64,000 nucleotides of DNA from Pelomicrobium methylotrophicum (GCF_008014345.1 NZ_VPFL01000006.1:99214-163213); one strand, 5' to 3'. Shown: positions 10,037 through 20,700, counted from the stretch's first letter. Numbers and translations: made by a program. The notes: generated by a model from the letters alone, not told the origin.

Positions 10037-10951
10037 ATGGGTCGCCACTTGGCACGGTGCGCGGTGATGTTTGCCGATATGGTGGGGAGCACGCAGATGT
10101 ACTCCGTGCTCGGCAATCTCGCTGGCCGCGCGGTGGTGGAAGCGTACCTCCACCGAAGCGCTATTGTCGCGGCGGAACACAGTGGCCGGCTGATCAAGGC
10201 GGTCGGCGATGCTTGCCTGTGCACCTTTCCCTCGGCGGACGAGGCGGTTCACGGGGCGAGCGCGCTTCAGCAGTACACAGCCGCCCACCGCTTTGCCGGA
10301 GAGAGGGTGCGCTTGCATATCGGCCTGCACTACGGGGAAGTCATGGAGGAAGGCGGCGACGTCTTTGGCGACACCGTAAACCTGGCGGCTTATCTTACCG
10401 ACATGGCGAGTCCGGAACAGATTCTGACCTCCGAGGCCACCTTCCAAGTGCTTTCCGATCCGCTCAAGGCAGTGTGCCGACCGATTTTCAGGGCGCGCGT
10501 CAAGGATGCCGCGCGGGAGACGGTGATCTATCAGGTCCTGTGGGACCGCGACAGCACTTCCGTCACGGATATCAATTTTGATGGCCAGCGCCTGCTCCCG
10601 GTGGATCCGGGCGCGTTGGTGCTCACGTATCGTGGCCAGAGGGTCACGGTGGACCATTTTCGCTATCGGGTGCTCATCGGCCGGGCTCCTCATTGCGATG
10701 TGGTGGTCAGCGACCGTTTTGTCTCCCGGGAACATGCCGTGGTCCGGTTGGAGGGGACCCAGTTTTACCTGATGGATAGAAGCGTCAACGGCACCGTGCT
10801 GGAATTCGAAGACGGTGGCACCGTCCACCTTCTGCGGCGCGAGATACCGCTGGAGGCGTCCGGATGGATTTGGCCGGGCGGCAAGCGAGGCACCTCCCTT
10901 GAGGAGGCGGTACGCTTCGACCGGGACCGACGCTCGCTCTACCGGCTCTAG
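10037..10951 (+). CDS. Class III nucleotide cyclase with C-terminal FHA domain
   Basis: 304 residues. Residues 8-170 form a class III adenylate/guanylate cyclase domain: FADMVGST with metal-binding D14, IKAVGDACLCTF with K54 and D58, and GDTVNLAAYL with N115. The arginine that stabilises the transition state normally sits four residues after this Asn (N-x3-R); here it is Tyr119. Residues about 190-280 form an FHA phosphothreonine-binding domain: LIGRAPHCDVVVSD, VSREHA (S230, H233) and SVNGTVLE (N251). No signal peptide or membrane segment, so cytosolic. It stands alone, convergent with and overlapping gph by four bases. Signalling role likely, cyclase activity uncertain. Confidence 0.88.
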   Translation: MGRHLARCAVMFADMVGSTQMYSVLGNLAGRAVVEAYLHRSAIVAAEHSGRLIKAVGDACLCTFPSADEAVHGASALQQYTAAHRFAGERVRLHIGLHYGEVMEEGGDVFGDTVNLAAYLTDMASPEQILTSEATFQVLSDPLKAVCRPIFRARVKDAARETVIYQVLWDRDSTSVTDINFDGQRLLPVDPGALVLTYRGQRVTVDHFRYRVLIGRAPHCDVVVSDRFVSREHAVVRLEGTQFYLMDRSVNGTVLEFEDGGTVHLLRREIPLEASGWIWPGGKRGTSLEEAVRFDRDRRSLYRL

Positions 10952-11598
10952 ACGATCTCCAACAGGTCCAGCGGCTGCGCGATGGCGCCATGGGCGCCCC
11001 ATTCTTGCCAAGGCTTGCCGTTGCCGAGGTAGCCGTAGCAGGCCACGATGGAGTGCATGCCGGCGGCGAGGCTCGCTTGAGTATCCCGCTCGTCATCGCC
11101 CAGGTAGAGGCATTCTCGCGGCTCGACACCCACTTGCCGGCTGGCGGTAAGCAGGGGCTCGGGATGGGGCTTGGGGTGGGCGCATGTGTCGCCGCTGACG
11201 ATGCAGCGGGAACGTTCCCGCATGCCCAGCGCCGTCAGCAATGGGAGCGTGAAGCGTTCCGGCTTGTTGGTGACGATCCCCCACACGATCCCCCGCTCAT
11301 CCAGCTTCTCTACGAGTTCGGCGATCCCGGGAAACAGCCGGGTACCCTGGCACAGGGCCTCACTATAGAGGGTCAGAAATTCTTCCCGCAATACACCGTA
11401 GTCGGGATCCTCGGGGGTCAGCCCGAAACCCAAATGCAGCAGCCCCCGGGCGCCCGCGGACGCGTGGGGTCGCACCGCCTCTATGGGCAACGGGGGCAGC
11501 CTCCGCCGTTCCCGCATGCGGTTGAGGGTATGGCAGAGATCCGGCGCGGTGTCGGCAAAAGTGCCGTCCAGGTCGAAGAACACCGCCCGCACGGGCAT
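10948..11598 (-). CDS. gph: Phosphoglycolate phosphatase, HAD family
   Basis: 216 residues from ATG at 11598. HAD motif I FFDLDGTFADT carries the nucleophile and acid/base aspartates (D9, D11). Motif II lies in GIVTNKP, motif III Lys in the KPHPEP stretch and motif IV in YLGDDERD. It hydrolyses 2-phosphoglycolate, a by-product of DNA repair and oxygenase reactions. The ATG is chosen over a GTG three bases upstream because AGGAGGGCGTG places it at ideal distance and makes a TGATG overlap with ubiG. In betaproteobacteria gph commonly follows ubiG. Confidence 0.93.
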   Translation of the reverse strand: MPVRAVFFDLDGTFADTAPDLCHTLNRMRERRRLPPLPIEAVRPHASAGARGLLHLGFGLTPEDPDYGVLREEFLTLYSEALCQGTRLFPGIAELVEKLDERGIVWGIVTNKPERFTLPLLTALGMRERSRCIVSGDTCAHPKPHPEPLLTASRQVGVEPRECLYLGDDERDTQASLAAGMHSIVACYGYLGNGKPWQEWGAHGAIAQPLDLLEIV

Positions 11599-12296
11599 CA
11601 CGCCCTCCTGGCCACGGCGATGTAGTTCACGTCGGTGTCGGAGCTCAGCGCATACACTTTCGTGAAGGGGTTATAGGTCATGCCGACGAATTTCAGGATG
11701 TTGAGCCCCGCGTCGCGGCCCATGCGGGCGAGCTCGGCGGGACGGATGAAACGGGCGTACTCGTGGGTCCCCCGGGGCAGCAGCCCCAGCACGTACTCGG
11801 CTCCCACGATGGCGAACAAGAAAGACTTTAGGTTGCGATTGATGGTGGAGAAGACCACCAGCCCCCCCGGTTTGGTCACGGCGGCGCACGCTTTCACGGT
11901 GCTGGCGGGGTCCGGCACGTGCTCCAGCATCTCCATGCAGGTCACGACGTCATAGCAATCTTGTACCTCGGTGGCCAGTTGCTCCACCGAAGCCCGACGG
12001 TAATCGACTTGGTGGCCCGTTTCGAGCAGGTGCAGTTGCGCCACCTTCAGGGGTTTTTCTCCCACGTCGATTCCCGTGACCTGGGCCCCCCGCGCCGCCA
12101 TGCTCTCGGCGAGAATGCCGCCGCCACAACCCACGTCCAGTACCCGCTTGCCAGCCAGCCCGCCCGCCGCCTCTTCGATCAGCCCAAGGCGCAGGGGATT
12201 GAGATCGTGCAACGGTTTGAACTCGCCATGAGGGTCCCACCAGCGGTGGGCGAGCTGGTTGAACTTCTCGATTTCCAGGGGATCGACGTTGATCAT
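11598..12296 (-). CDS. ubiG: Ubiquinone biosynthesis O-methyltransferase UbiG
   Basis: 232 residues. It methylates hydroxyls on the quinone ring in two steps of ubiquinone synthesis using S-adenosylmethionine. SAM motif I is [13 protein letters not shown]. The N-terminus has the family signature [19 protein letters not shown] and NPLRLGLI, and YNPFTKVY lies near the C-terminus. ATG at 12296 gives MINVDP, matching related proteins; a GTG at 12308 would add four residues. It overlaps the following gph, suggesting coupling. Confidence 0.95.
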   Translation of the reverse strand: MINVDPLEIEKFNQLAHRWWDPHGEFKPLHDLNPLRLGLIEEAAGGLAGKRVLDVGCGGGILAESMAARGAQVTGIDVGEKPLKVAQLHLLETGHQVDYRRASVEQLATEVQDCYDVVTCMEMLEHVPDPASTVKACAAVTKPGGLVVFSTINRNLKSFLFAIVGAEYVLGLLPRGTHEYARFIRPAELARMGRDAGLNILKFVGMTYNPFTKVYALSSDTDVNYIAVARRA

Positions 12297-12356
12297 GTAT
12301 AAGAACACTCTCTGCGATTCACCGGCGACCCCCTTCGCTGGCGTGAACAGTCCGCT

Positions 12357-13709
12357 TTACTGACCGCGGCCTTCGGGGGCGCTTCCATCCGCTTCCGCGA
12401 CGCGCCGGCCCCAGCGGGTCGCCCGGGCGATTATCTCATCCACGTCCAAGCGGGTTAGGCGGCCTTCGTTGAGCAGGAGGCGTCCCTGGACCCACACGTG
12501 GCTCACGTGCTCCCGACCGGCGGCGTAGACGAGGTGCGAGTGCGGATCATAGCAGGGAGACAGTTCGAGCGTTCCCAGGTTCACCGCCACCATGTCGGCT
12601 GACTTCCCTGGCAACAGGGATCCCGTTTCGTTTTCCAGGCCCAGAGCGCGCGCACCGTTGAGCGTGGCCATCTGCAGCACGCGATGAGCGGGGAGCGCGT
12701 TCGCGCGACCGCTCACCGCTTTGGCAAGAAGCGCGGCCGTGCGCAACTCCTGAAACACGTCGAGCCGGTTGTTGCTCGCGGCGCCGTCGGTGCCGAGCCC
12801 GACGTTGACGCCGTGCTCCATCAGTTCGGCCACGGGCGAGAAGCCGCTGGCGAGCTTCAGGTTGGAGGAGGGGCAGTGAACGACACTGGCGTTGGCGCAG
12901 GCGACGAGGTCAACCTCCTCCGGCGTGAGATGGACCATGTGTACCGCCACCAGATCGGGGCCCAATAGGCCCAAGCGTCTCAGCCGCTCGATGGGTCGCA
13001 CTCCATGCTGGCGCAGGCTCTCCCGGATCTCTTCCTCGGTCTCATGCAGATGCACATGAATGGGAACCTGGATCTGCGCTGCGTAGGTGAGCATCTTCCC
13101 GAAAGTCTTGTCGCTCACCGTGTAGGGCGCGTGGGGCGCCATGCAGAAGGAGAGCAGGCTGTTTGACCGGTACTGGTCCCGCAGGGCCATTCCCTTGGTC
13201 AGGTAATCGTCGGGGTCGGCGGCGTAAGGAGTGGGGAAGTCCACCACGATCATGCCGATGGCGGCCCGCATGCCCGCTTCGAGGGCGGCCTTTGCAGCCG
13301 CTTCCGGGAAAAAATACATGTCATTGAAGCAGGTCACTCCTCCTCGGATCATCTCGGCGCAGGCAAGGAGCGTTCCGTCGTACACGAACTCAGGCGTCAC
13401 GAAGCGCATTTCCGCCGGCCAGATATGCTTCTGGAGCCATTCCATGAGCGGCAAATCGTCTGCAAGGCCCCGCAGCAGGGTCATGGCGGCATGGGTATGC
13501 AGGTTGACGAGTCCCGGCAGGAGGGCGTGGGTATGAAGCCGGAGACGCTCCCGGGCCTCAAACCGTGTTTCAGCCTCTTGCCAGGGGAGGAGGGCGCAGA
13601 TGCGGCCGCCGCGCACCGCCACCGAATGCCGCTCCAGGACCCGGTCTGCGGGCTCCATCGGCAGCAGCCAGCGGGCTTCGATGAGGAGGTCGACTGATTC
13701 GCGCACCAT
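12357..13709 (-). CDS. Amidohydrolase of the MTA/SAH deaminase (TRZ/ATZ) family
   Basis: 450 residues. A cytosolic metal-dependent deaminase that, by family, converts 5'-methylthioadenosine or S-adenosylhomocysteine to the inosine form. Metal-binding motifs: LVNLHTHAAMTLLRG, HVHLHETEEEI, VHCPSSNLKL and LGTDGAASNN. The start at 13709 (MVRESVDLLIEARW) is used because a longer in-frame ORF to 13817 would run through the ompA terminator at 13711-13736 and into ompA. It precedes ubiG by 60 bases, an SAM-related neighbourhood. Substrate is inferred from family and context. Confidence 0.9.
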   Translation of the reverse strand: MVRESVDLLIEARWLLPMEPADRVLERHSVAVRGGRICALLPWQEAETRFEARERLRLHTHALLPGLVNLHTHAAMTLLRGLADDLPLMEWLQKHIWPAEMRFVTPEFVYDGTLLACAEMIRGGVTCFNDMYFFPEAAAKAALEAGMRAAIGMIVVDFPTPYAADPDDYLTKGMALRDQYRSNSLLSFCMAPHAPYTVSDKTFGKMLTYAAQIQVPIHVHLHETEEEIRESLRQHGVRPIERLRRLGLLGPDLVAVHMVHLTPEEVDLVACANASVVHCPSSNLKLASGFSPVAELMEHGVNVGLGTDGAASNNRLDVFQELRTAALLAKAVSGRANALPAHRVLQMATLNGARALGLENETGSLLPGKSADMVAVNLGTLELSPCYDPHSHLVYAAGREHVSHVWVQGRLLLNEGRLTRLDVDEIIARATRWGRRVAEADGSAPEGRGQ

Positions 13710-13710
13710 A

Positions 13711-13736
13711 AAAAAAGCCCTGCGCAAGCAGGGCCT
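13711..13736 (-). terminator. Rho-independent terminator after the OmpA-family gene
   Basis: Minus strand: GCCCTGC, loop TTGC, GCAGGGC, then a run of seven T. Located 27 bases after the stop of the OmpA-family gene and overlapping the start region of the deaminase gene. Confidence 0.9.
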
Positions 13737-13762
13737 TGTCCATGCTGGAAGCTTATCTACGC

Positions 13763-14443
13763 TTATTTGCGGATGCCGGCCACCTCGACTTCCACGCGGC
13801 GATCCGGCTGATAACACTTGATCAGCGCTGCGCCGCGCTTGCCCTTGCAGTCCTCGGGCTTGGTGACAGGATCGGACTCGCCCTTGCCGTCAGTGTACAC
13901 CTTGTTGGCGGGAATGCCCTTGGACACGAGGTAGGCCTTGACCGACTCGGCCCGACGCAGGGAGAGTTTCTTATTGTAGGCCTCCGTGCCAATGCGGTCG
14001 GCGTGCCCAATGGTCACAATGACCTCGTACTCGACTCCTCCCAGCTTCTGCACGAAATCGTCCAAGGCTTGCTTGCCTTCCGGCCGCAGCGTTGCCTTGT
14101 CGAAGTCGAACAGCACGTCAGCCGAGAAAGTGACTTTCTCCGGCATCATCTTGGGCGCTGGAGCCGGCGCCGGGGCAGGCTGGGGCGCGGGCGCGACCGG
14201 CGCGGGTGCGGGCACTGGTTTGGGAGGTTCGGCTTTCTTTACCAGGTCCGGATCGCACTCCTCGATCGCCATCGCCGGCGTCCAATAACCCGCACGCCAG
14301 CACTGTCCGTAGCTGTTTTTGGCGACTTGGCCGTTGGAACTGGTCCAATACCCCGACTTGTCGGCGGCAAGCACCGAGCCCGATGCGAGGACTGCTACGG
14401 CCGCAAGGCCTAACACCAGATGCTTCGGGGAGAAAGTTTTCAT
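13763..14443 (-). CDS. OmpA-family peptidoglycan-binding envelope protein
   Basis: 226 residues. Signal peptide with core LVLGLAAVAVLASGSVLA, cleaved near residue 26. A short domain with YWTSSNGQ and YGQCWRAGYWTPA (two Cys, possibly disulfide-bonded) follows, then a Pro/Ala-rich spacer (about 70-100), then an OmpA_C domain: LFDFDKATLRPEGKQAL, GHADRIGTEAYNKKLSLRRA and PDRRVEVEV. It lacks the eight-strand barrel of E. coli OmpA and resembles the linker-type OmpA of beta- and gammaproteobacteria that ties envelope and peptidoglycan together. The ATG at 14443 follows AGAAAGGTGCCCAGC. A promoter candidate is at 14592-14621. Confidence 0.92.
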   Translation of the reverse strand: MKTFSPKHLVLGLAAVAVLASGSVLAADKSGYWTSSNGQVAKNSYGQCWRAGYWTPAMAIEECDPDLVKKAEPPKPVPAPAPVAPAPQPAPAPAPAPKMMPEKVTFSADVLFDFDKATLRPEGKQALDDFVQKLGGVEYEVIVTIGHADRIGTEAYNKKLSLRRAESVKAYLVSKGIPANKVYTDGKGESDPVTKPEDCKGKRGAALIKCYQPDRRVEVEVAGIRK

Positions 14444-14772
14444 GCTGGGCACCTTTCTTATTTCGTTCAGGAAAAAGACGCGATTCGAGTCCCGACTGAT
14501 CATTGCTTCTTAACGCTACAGAACTCCCTTGCGCCTCGAATTATAAGCAAAACTTTTTTAAACGGAGCGAATCCGACTGCGGCGTAGGGGCATTATCCGA
14601 CCGAAATCCTCGCTGTGTCAACCCCTTGCGAGCAGGGTCGGCCCCTACGCCCCTGGGTCCCCGGGTGGTTTGCGCCCGGCCTGCCATGATAAAATTTTTC
14701 ATTTTTGATCAGGGCTTGATCGCCGTTACGGCTTGCCCGATCCTCTCTTCGTCTTTTTACTCATTTCAGTAA
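14444..14772. promoter_or_regulatory. Divergent ompA/gyrA control region with long inverted repeat
   Basis: Minus strand: -35 TTGACA (14616-14621), 18-base spacer, -10 GATAAT (14592-14597), giving the OmpA-family gene a leader of roughly 140 nt. A perfect 11-base inverted repeat GGCGTAGGGGC (14581-14591) and GCCCCTACGCC (14641-14651) brackets this promoter. Plus strand: an extended -10 TGATAAAAT at 14687-14695 could serve gyrA, with a weak -35. Strong for the first promoter, weaker for the second. Confidence 0.55.
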
Positions 14773-17373
14773 ATGGACCAATTCGCCAAAGAGACCGTTC
14801 CCGTCAGCCTCGAAGAGGAGATGCGCCGATCATACCTTGATTACGCCATGAGCGTGATCGTGGGGCGGGCGCTTCCCGATGTCAGGGATGGTCTCAAACC
14901 CGTGCACCGGCGCATCCTGTACGCCATGCACGAGGCCAATAATGTCTGGAACCGGCCGTATGTGAAGTGTGCGCGGGTGGTGGGCGACGTGATGGGCAAG
15001 TACCATCCCCATGGCGACGCGGCGATCTACGATACGCTGGTGCGCATGGCGCAGGACTTCTCCATGCGCTACCCGCTCATCGACGGGCAGGGCAACTTCG
15101 GGTCGGTGGATGGCGACAATCCGGCGGCCATGCGCTACACCGAGTGCCGGCTGTCGCGCATCGCCTCCGAGTTGATGGCCGACATCGACAAGGAAACGGT
15201 CGATTTCCAGCCCAACTACGACGAGAAGGAACGGGAACCCGTCTGTCTTCCCACGCGGGTGCCCAATCTGTTGATCAATGGGTCCTCGGGCATCGCGGTC
15301 GGCATGGCTACCAACATACCGCCGCACAACCTGAGGGAAGTGGTGGACGCTTGCCTTGCCCTCCTTAAGCGGCCGCAGACGACCATCGAAGAGCTGATGG
15401 AGTTCATCCCGGCGCCGGATTTTCCCACCCGGGGAATCATTTACGGCCTGGAGGGCGTGCGGGAGGGCTACCGCACCGGGCGCGGTCGGGTGGTGATCCG
15501 CGCCCGCACGCACGTGGAAGACCTCGAGAAGGGCGACCGCCAGGCCATCATCATCGACGAGCTGCCTTACCAGGTGAACAAGGCGAACCTTCTGGTGCGC
15601 ATCGGCGAGCTGGTGCGGGAAAAGAAGCTGGAGGGCATCGCAGACCTGCGCGATGAGTCGGACAAGTCAGGCATGCGGGTGGTGATCGAGCTCAAGCGCG
15701 GCGAGATGCCGGAAGTGGTCCTGAACAACCTATATAAAGAAACCCAGATGCAGGACACCTTCGGGATGAACATGGTGGCACTGGTGGATAACCAGCCGCG
15801 CCTGCTTAACCTTAAGGAGCTGCTCGAGGCGTTCCTGCGCCACCGCCGGGAAGTGGTCACCCGGCGCACCGTGTTCGAACTGCGCAAGGCGCGGGAACGC
15901 GGCCACGTCCTGGAAGGCTTGGCGGTGGCCCTGTCCAACGTGGACGAGATCATCGTGCTCATCAAGCAGGCCCCGTCGCCCGCGGTGGCCAAGGAGCGGC
16001 TGATGGAGCGCGCGTGGCGTTCCGCGCTGGTGGAGGAAATGCTGGCGCGGGTAGACGCGGAGGCGGCGCGTCCCGAGGGCCTCGTCCCAGAGTTCGGTTT
16101 GTCCGCCCAAGGCTACCGGCTCTCGGACGTTCAGGCCCAGCGCATCCTGGAGATGCAGTTGCAGCGGTTGACCGGGCTGGAGCGCGACAAGATCGTGGCC
16201 GAGTACCGTGAAGTGATGGACGCCATTGCCGACCTGCTGGACGTGCTGGCGCGCCCTGAGCGGGTGGACGCCATCGTGGCCGATGAGCTGCAGGCCGTGA
16301 AGGAGCACTACGGCGACGAGCGGCGCAGCGAGATCGAGGCTAACGCCCAAGAGCTTTCGCTGGAAGACCTGATCACGCCGGAGGACGTCGTGGTGACGCT
16401 GTCCCATGCCGGCTACGTGAAGTGCCAGCCCGTGGCCGACTATCGCGCCCAGCGACGCGGCGGACGCGGCAAGCAGGCGGCAGGCACGCGGGAGGACGAC
16501 TTCATCGATCACTTGTTCATCGCCCACACCCACGACTACATCCTGTGCTTTTCCAACCGCGGACGGCTGTATTGGCTGAAGGTCTACGAGGTGCCGCAGG
16601 GTGCACGCCTATCGCGGGGCAAGCCCATCGTCAACCTGGTGCCTTTGCAACAGGGGGAGAAGATCACCGCGGTGCTGCCGGTGAAAGAATTCGACGACCA
16701 GCGCTATGTCTTCATGGCCACGGCCCAGGGAACGGTGAAAAAGACGCCGTTGTGCGAGTTCTCGCGGCCGCGCCCTTCCGGCATCATCGCGGTGGACCTG
16801 GACCAGGGCGACTTCCTGATCGGCGCAGAGCTCACGAACGGCAGCCAAGACGTGATGCTGTTCTCGGACGCGGGCAAGGCGGTGCGCTTCTCCGAGGAAG
16901 ACGTGCGGCCCATGGGCCGGCTCGCGCGCGGCGTTCGCGGCATGCGGCTCGAGCCCGGTCGACAGGTGATTTCCTTGCTGGTGGTGGACAGCGAAGATCG
17001 GCAGGTGCTGACCGCCACCGAAAACGGCTACGGCAAGCGTACGCCGCTGGAGGAATATCCGCGCCACGGTCGCGGCGGCCAGGGCGTGATCGCCATTCAA
17101 ACCACTGCCCGCAACGGCAGCATGGTGGCCGCCACGCTGGTTGCGCCAGAAGACGAGGTGATGCTGATCACCACGGGCGGCGTCTTGATCCGTACCCGGG
17201 TGGCGGAAATCAGCGAGATGGGCCGGGCGACCCAGGGCGTACGGCTGATCGACCTCGACGAAAACGAGAAGCTGGCGGGTCTGGGTAAAGTCGTGGAGTC
17301 GGAGGCGGAAGACGAAGCCGAAACACAATCCGGGGCCCAATCTGAAACCGAAATGCAAGCGGACGAGGAGTAA
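14773..17373 (+). CDS. gyrA: DNA gyrase subunit A
   Basis: 866 residues, the DNA-cleaving subunit of gyrase. The catalytic Tyr is Y122 in [10 protein letters not shown]. The quinolone-resistance region reads [17 protein letters not shown], so position 83 (E. coli numbering agrees here) is Ala rather than Ser. The C-terminal wrapping domain has the GyrA box QRRGGRG and several beta-pinwheel repeats, ending in an acidic tail. First gene of a long co-directional run; its TAA shares one base with the ATG of serC. Confidence 0.98.
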   Translation: MDQFAKETVPVSLEEEMRRSYLDYAMSVIVGRALPDVRDGLKPVHRRILYAMHEANNVWNRPYVKCARVVGDVMGKYHPHGDAAIYDTLVRMAQDFSMRYPLIDGQGNFGSVDGDNPAAMRYTECRLSRIASELMADIDKETVDFQPNYDEKEREPVCLPTRVPNLLINGSSGIAVGMATNIPPHNLREVVDACLALLKRPQTTIEELMEFIPAPDFPTRGIIYGLEGVREGYRTGRGRVVIRARTHVEDLEKGDRQAIIIDELPYQVNKANLLVRIGELVREKKLEGIADLRDESDKSGMRVVIELKRGEMPEVVLNNLYKETQMQDTFGMNMVALVDNQPRLLNLKELLEAFLRHRREVVTRRTVFELRKARERGHVLEGLAVALSNVDEIIVLIKQAPSPAVAKERLMERAWRSALVEEMLARVDAEAARPEGLVPEFGLSAQGYRLSDVQAQRILEMQLQRLTGLERDKIVAEYREVMDAIADLLDVLARPERVDAIVADELQAVKEHYGDERRSEIEANAQELSLEDLITPEDVVVTLSHAGYVKCQPVADYRAQRRGGRGKQAAGTREDDFIDHLFIAHTHDYILCFSNRGRLYWLKVYEVPQGARLSRGKPIVNLVPLQQGEKITAVLPVKEFDDQRYVFMATAQGTVKKTPLCEFSRPRPSGIIAVDLDQGDFLIGAELTNGSQDVMLFSDAGKAVRFSEEDVRPMGRLARGVRGMRLEPGRQVISLLVVDSEDRQVLTATENGYGKRTPLEEYPRHGRGGQGVIAIQTTARNGSMVAATLVAPEDEVMLITTGGVLIRTRVAEISEMGRATQGVRLIDLDENEKLAGLGKVVESEAEDEAETQSGAQSETEMQADEE

Positions 17374-18455
17374 TGGGGCGCGTCTACAATTTCAGCGCCG
17401 GACCGGCCGTGCTACCGGAAGAGGTGCTCATCCGAGCGCGGGACGAGATGCTCGACTGGCGCGCGAGCGGCATGTCGGTGATGGAAATGAGCCACCGCGG
17501 CAAGGAATTCATCTCCATTGCGCGCAAGGCAGAAGCTGACTTGCGGGAGCTCATGGCCATCCCCGCGAATTACAAAATCCTGTTTCTGCAGGGCGGGGCC
17601 ACGGCCCAGTTCGCCGCGGTGCCGATGAATCTCCTGCGCGGCAGGCGCAAGGCCGACTACGTAAATACCGGCCATTGGTCGAAGCGGGCGATTGCCGAGG
17701 CGAAGAAATACTGCGAGGTGCACATCGCTGCAAGCTCCGAGGACCGCAACTTCAGCTACGTGCCGCCGCAGGAGCGCTGGGAGCTATCCTCCGACGCAGC
17801 TTACGTGCACATTACGTCCAACGAGACCATCGGGGGCGTGGAGTACCACTGGATCCCGGACACGGGGGACGTGCCGCTCGTGGCGGACGCCTCCTCCCAC
17901 ATCCTGTCCAGGCCGATCGACGTGTCACGTTTTGGCTTGATCTACGCGGGTGCGCAGAAGAATATCGGGCCTGCGGGGCTTGCCATCGTCATCGTCCGCG
18001 AGGACCTGATCGGCGGGGCGCTGCCCATCACGCCCGCCATTTTCGACTACAAGGTCCAGGCGGAAAACGAATCCATGCTCAACACGCCGCCCACCTTCGC
18101 TCTCTACATGGCCGGGCTGGTCTTCGAATGGCTCAAGGAGAAGGGCGGGCTCGCGGCCATGGAGCGAATCAACCTGGAGAAGGCCAGATTGCTGTATGAC
18201 TTGCTCGACTCCAGCGATTTCTATGCCTCGCCCGTGGCGAAGGCCGATCGCTCGCGTATGAACGTGCCCTTCACGCTCAAGGACCCGGCGCTGGAGGAAG
18301 AGTTTCTCAGGCAGGCCAAAGCCCACGGCCTAGTGCAGCTCAAAGGCCACCGCTCGGTAGGCGGAATGCGCGCGTCGATCTACAATGCGATGCCGATCGA
18401 AGGCGTCCGGGCGCTGGTGGAGTTCATGCGCGACTTCGCCGCGAAACATGGCTGA
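17373..18455 (+). CDS. serC: Phosphoserine aminotransferase
   Basis: 360 residues. A PLP enzyme converting 3-phosphohydroxypyruvate and glutamate to phosphoserine (also used in pyridoxal phosphate synthesis). Signatures: [14 protein letters not shown] at the N-terminus, [19 protein letters not shown], the PLP lysine in [14 protein letters not shown], and [17 protein letters not shown] near the C-terminus. It overlaps gyrA by one base and serA by eight. The gyrA-serC-pheA order is common in betaproteobacteria. Confidence 0.97.
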   Translation: MGRVYNFSAGPAVLPEEVLIRARDEMLDWRASGMSVMEMSHRGKEFISIARKAEADLRELMAIPANYKILFLQGGATAQFAAVPMNLLRGRRKADYVNTGHWSKRAIAEAKKYCEVHIAASSEDRNFSYVPPQERWELSSDAAYVHITSNETIGGVEYHWIPDTGDVPLVADASSHILSRPIDVSRFGLIYAGAQKNIGPAGLAIVIVREDLIGGALPITPAIFDYKVQAENESMLNTPPTFALYMAGLVFEWLKEKGGLAAMERINLEKARLLYDLLDSSDFYASPVAKADRSRMNVPFTLKDPALEEEFLRQAKAHGLVQLKGHRSVGGMRASIYNAMPIEGVRALVEFMRDFAAKHG

Positions 18456-19650
18456 TCGCTACCATATTCTGACCCTCAACAACATTTCGGCCCAGGGGCT
18501 CAAGCGCTTCCCCGGCGCCCGCTACACTGTCGGTCCCCACGTCTCGGAGCCGGACGCGATCCTGGTGCGCTCGTACAACATGCTGAAGATGGAGATCCCG
18601 CCGAGTGTAAAGGCTATCGGGCGCGCCGGAGCCGGGACCAACAACATCCCGGTGGAGCGGATGAGCGAGCGAGGCGTGCCCGTGTTCAACACGCCTGGCG
18701 CCAACGCCAACGCCGTGAAGGAGCTGGTGGTGGCGGGCCTGTTGATGGCCGCCCGCAACCTGGTGCCGGCCATCCGCTTCACCGAGGGGCTCACGGGGGA
18801 CGAGACCACGATTCATCGCCTGGTGGAGGAGGGCAAGAAGCAGTTTGCCGGCTTCGAGCTGCCGGGCAAGACCCTGGGCGTCATCGGCCTGGGCGCCATC
18901 GGCAGCCTGGTAGCCGATGCCGGCATCAAGCTCGGGATGAAAGTGATAGGCTACGACCCGGAGATCACCGTGGAGGCCGCCTGGAGCCTGCCCTCCCAGG
19001 TGCGCAAGGCCCATACGCTGGAAGAGCTCGCGCGCGCGGCCGACTTCGTGACTGTTCACGTGCCGCTGCTCGACATGACGCGCAACTTGGTTGACCATAA
19101 ACTCATCCAGAAGATGAAGCCGGGCGTGATCTTGCTCAACTTTGCGCGCGACAGCATTGTCGACATCGAGGCCGTCATGGCAGGGCTTGCCGAGCGCCGG
19201 ATCAAGTATTTCGTGACCGATTTCCCCCATCCCAGCCTTCTGCACCATCCGGCGGTGATCGCGCTGCCTCACCTGGGCGCGTCCACCCAGGAGGCGGAGG
19301 ACAACTGCGCCATCATGGTGGTCGATCAGATCATGGACTACCTCGAGAACGGCAACATCGTCAACTCCGTCAACTTCCCAACGGTGGTGATGGCGCGGGA
19401 ATCGCCGTATCGCATCGGGGTGGCCAACATGAACGTGCCGAACATGGTGGGCCAGATCTCCACAGCTATGGCCAGGGCCGGGCTCAACATCCACAACATG
19501 GTGAACAAGTCCCGAGGCGGGACGGCCTACACCCTGGTGGACCTGGACAGCCCGCCGCCTCCCCAGGTGATCGACGAGATCGCCGCGATTCCTGGCGTGC
19601 TGGCGGTTCGTTATTTGCCCGCGGGGGACAGTCGTGAGCGAGCCGATTAA
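18448..19650 (+). CDS. serA: D-3-phosphoglycerate dehydrogenase
   Basis: 400 residues. Catalyses the first step of serine synthesis. Substrate region: [20 protein letters not shown] site: [21 protein letters not shown]. Catalytic residues lie in [10 protein letters not shown] and the His-bearing [16 protein letters not shown]. The C-terminal ACT domain (about 330-400), [20 protein letters not shown], is the usual serine-sensing module. ATG at 18448 lies inside the end of serC. serA between serC and pheA puts both early serine steps in one operon. Confidence 0.95.
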   Translation: MADRYHILTLNNISAQGLKRFPGARYTVGPHVSEPDAILVRSYNMLKMEIPPSVKAIGRAGAGTNNIPVERMSERGVPVFNTPGANANAVKELVVAGLLMAARNLVPAIRFTEGLTGDETTIHRLVEEGKKQFAGFELPGKTLGVIGLGAIGSLVADAGIKLGMKVIGYDPEITVEAAWSLPSQVRKAHTLEELARAADFVTVHVPLLDMTRNLVDHKLIQKMKPGVILLNFARDSIVDIEAVMAGLAERRIKYFVTDFPHPSLLHHPAVIALPHLGASTQEAEDNCAIMVVDQIMDYLENGNIVNSVNFPTVVMARESPYRIGVANMNVPNMVGQISTAMARAGLNIHNMVNKSRGGTAYTLVDLDSPPPPQVIDEIAAIPGVLAVRYLPAGDSRERAD

Positions 19651-20698
19651 CGAGTTGCGCAGCCGCATCGACGCGCTGGATGCGGAGCTGTTAAAGCTCT
19701 TGAACCAGCGCGCCCAGCTGGCGCGGGAGATCGGCCGCCTCAAGAACGGCGCCGTGTACCGGCCGGAGCGGGAGGCGCAAGTGCTGCGGCGGCTCAAGCA
19801 GCTCAACGGCGGTCCGCTGTCGGCGGAAGTGGTGGAACGATTGTTCGTGGAAATCATCTCGGCCTGCCGGGCCCTGGAGCAGCCGTTGACAGTGGCCTAC
19901 CTGGGGCCGGAAGGCACGTTTTCCGAGGAGTCGGCGATCAAGCGCTTTGGCTCCAGCGCCGAACGGATGCCGTGCCCGTCCATCGATGAAGTATTCCGCG
20001 CGGTGGAGTCGAGGCATGCCCATTACGGCGTGGTGCCGGTGGAGAATTCCACCGAGGGCGCCGTGGGCCGCACCCTGGACCTGCTTCTGCAAACGCCTCT
20101 CAAGGTGTGCGGCGAGATTATGCTGCAGGTCCATCAGACCCTGCTTTTCAACGGCGACAGCCTTGCAGAAGTGAAGCGGGTTTATTCCCACCCCCAGTCC
20201 TTCGCCCAGTGCCAGCAGTGGCTGGCGTCCAACCTTCGCCACGCCGAGCGGGTGACGGCGCCAAGCAACGCAGAGGCGGCGCGCCTGGCGTCCGGGGAGC
20301 CGGGGGCCGCGGCCATCGCTAGCCGGCGCGCTGGCAGCCGCTTCCAGCTCAAGGTTTTCGTGGAAAACATCGAAGACGACCCGCGCAACACCACGCGCTT
20401 CCTGGTCATCGGCCCCGAGGACGCCGGCATTTCGGGCAACGACAAGACTTCCCTGGTGATGTCCGCCACCAATCGCCCAGGGGCCATGCGCGATCTCCTG
20501 GAGCCCTTCGCCCGGCGTCAGATCGACCTGACACGCCTCGAGTCGCGGCCGTCGCGGACCGGCCTGTGGGAGTACGTGTTCTACGTGGATATCAAGGGCC
20601 ACCGTGAGGAGCCTCAGGTGGCCACGGCGCTCGCCGAGGTGGGGGAGAAGGCCTCGCTGCTCAAGATCCTCGGATCGTACCCTTGTGCGAGGGACTGA
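19634..20698 (+). CDS. pheA: Chorismate mutase/prephenate dehydratase (P-protein)
   Basis: 354 residues with GTG start overlapping serA by 17 bases. An N-terminal AroQ chorismate mutase (residues 1-90: [32 protein letters not shown]) is fused to prephenate dehydratase ([33 protein letters not shown]) and an ACT regulatory domain with the phenylalanine-binding [17 protein letters not shown]. It converts chorismate to phenylpyruvate and is presumably feedback-inhibited by phenylalanine. Confidence 0.97.
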   Translation: MSEPINELRSRIDALDAELLKLLNQRAQLAREIGRLKNGAVYRPEREAQVLRRLKQLNGGPLSAEVVERLFVEIISACRALEQPLTVAYLGPEGTFSEESAIKRFGSSAERMPCPSIDEVFRAVESRHAHYGVVPVENSTEGAVGRTLDLLLQTPLKVCGEIMLQVHQTLLFNGDSLAEVKRVYSHPQSFAQCQQWLASNLRHAERVTAPSNAEAARLASGEPGAAAIASRRAGSRFQLKVFVENIEDDPRNTTRFLVIGPEDAGISGNDKTSLVMSATNRPGAMRDLLEPFARRQIDLTRLESRPSRTGLWEYVFYVDIKGHREEPQVATALAEVGEKASLLKILGSYPCARD

Positions 20699-20700
20699 CA

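Noticed and set aside
13710..13817. N-terminal extension of the deaminase gene
   Set aside because: Would pass through the OmpA-family gene terminator and its coding end.
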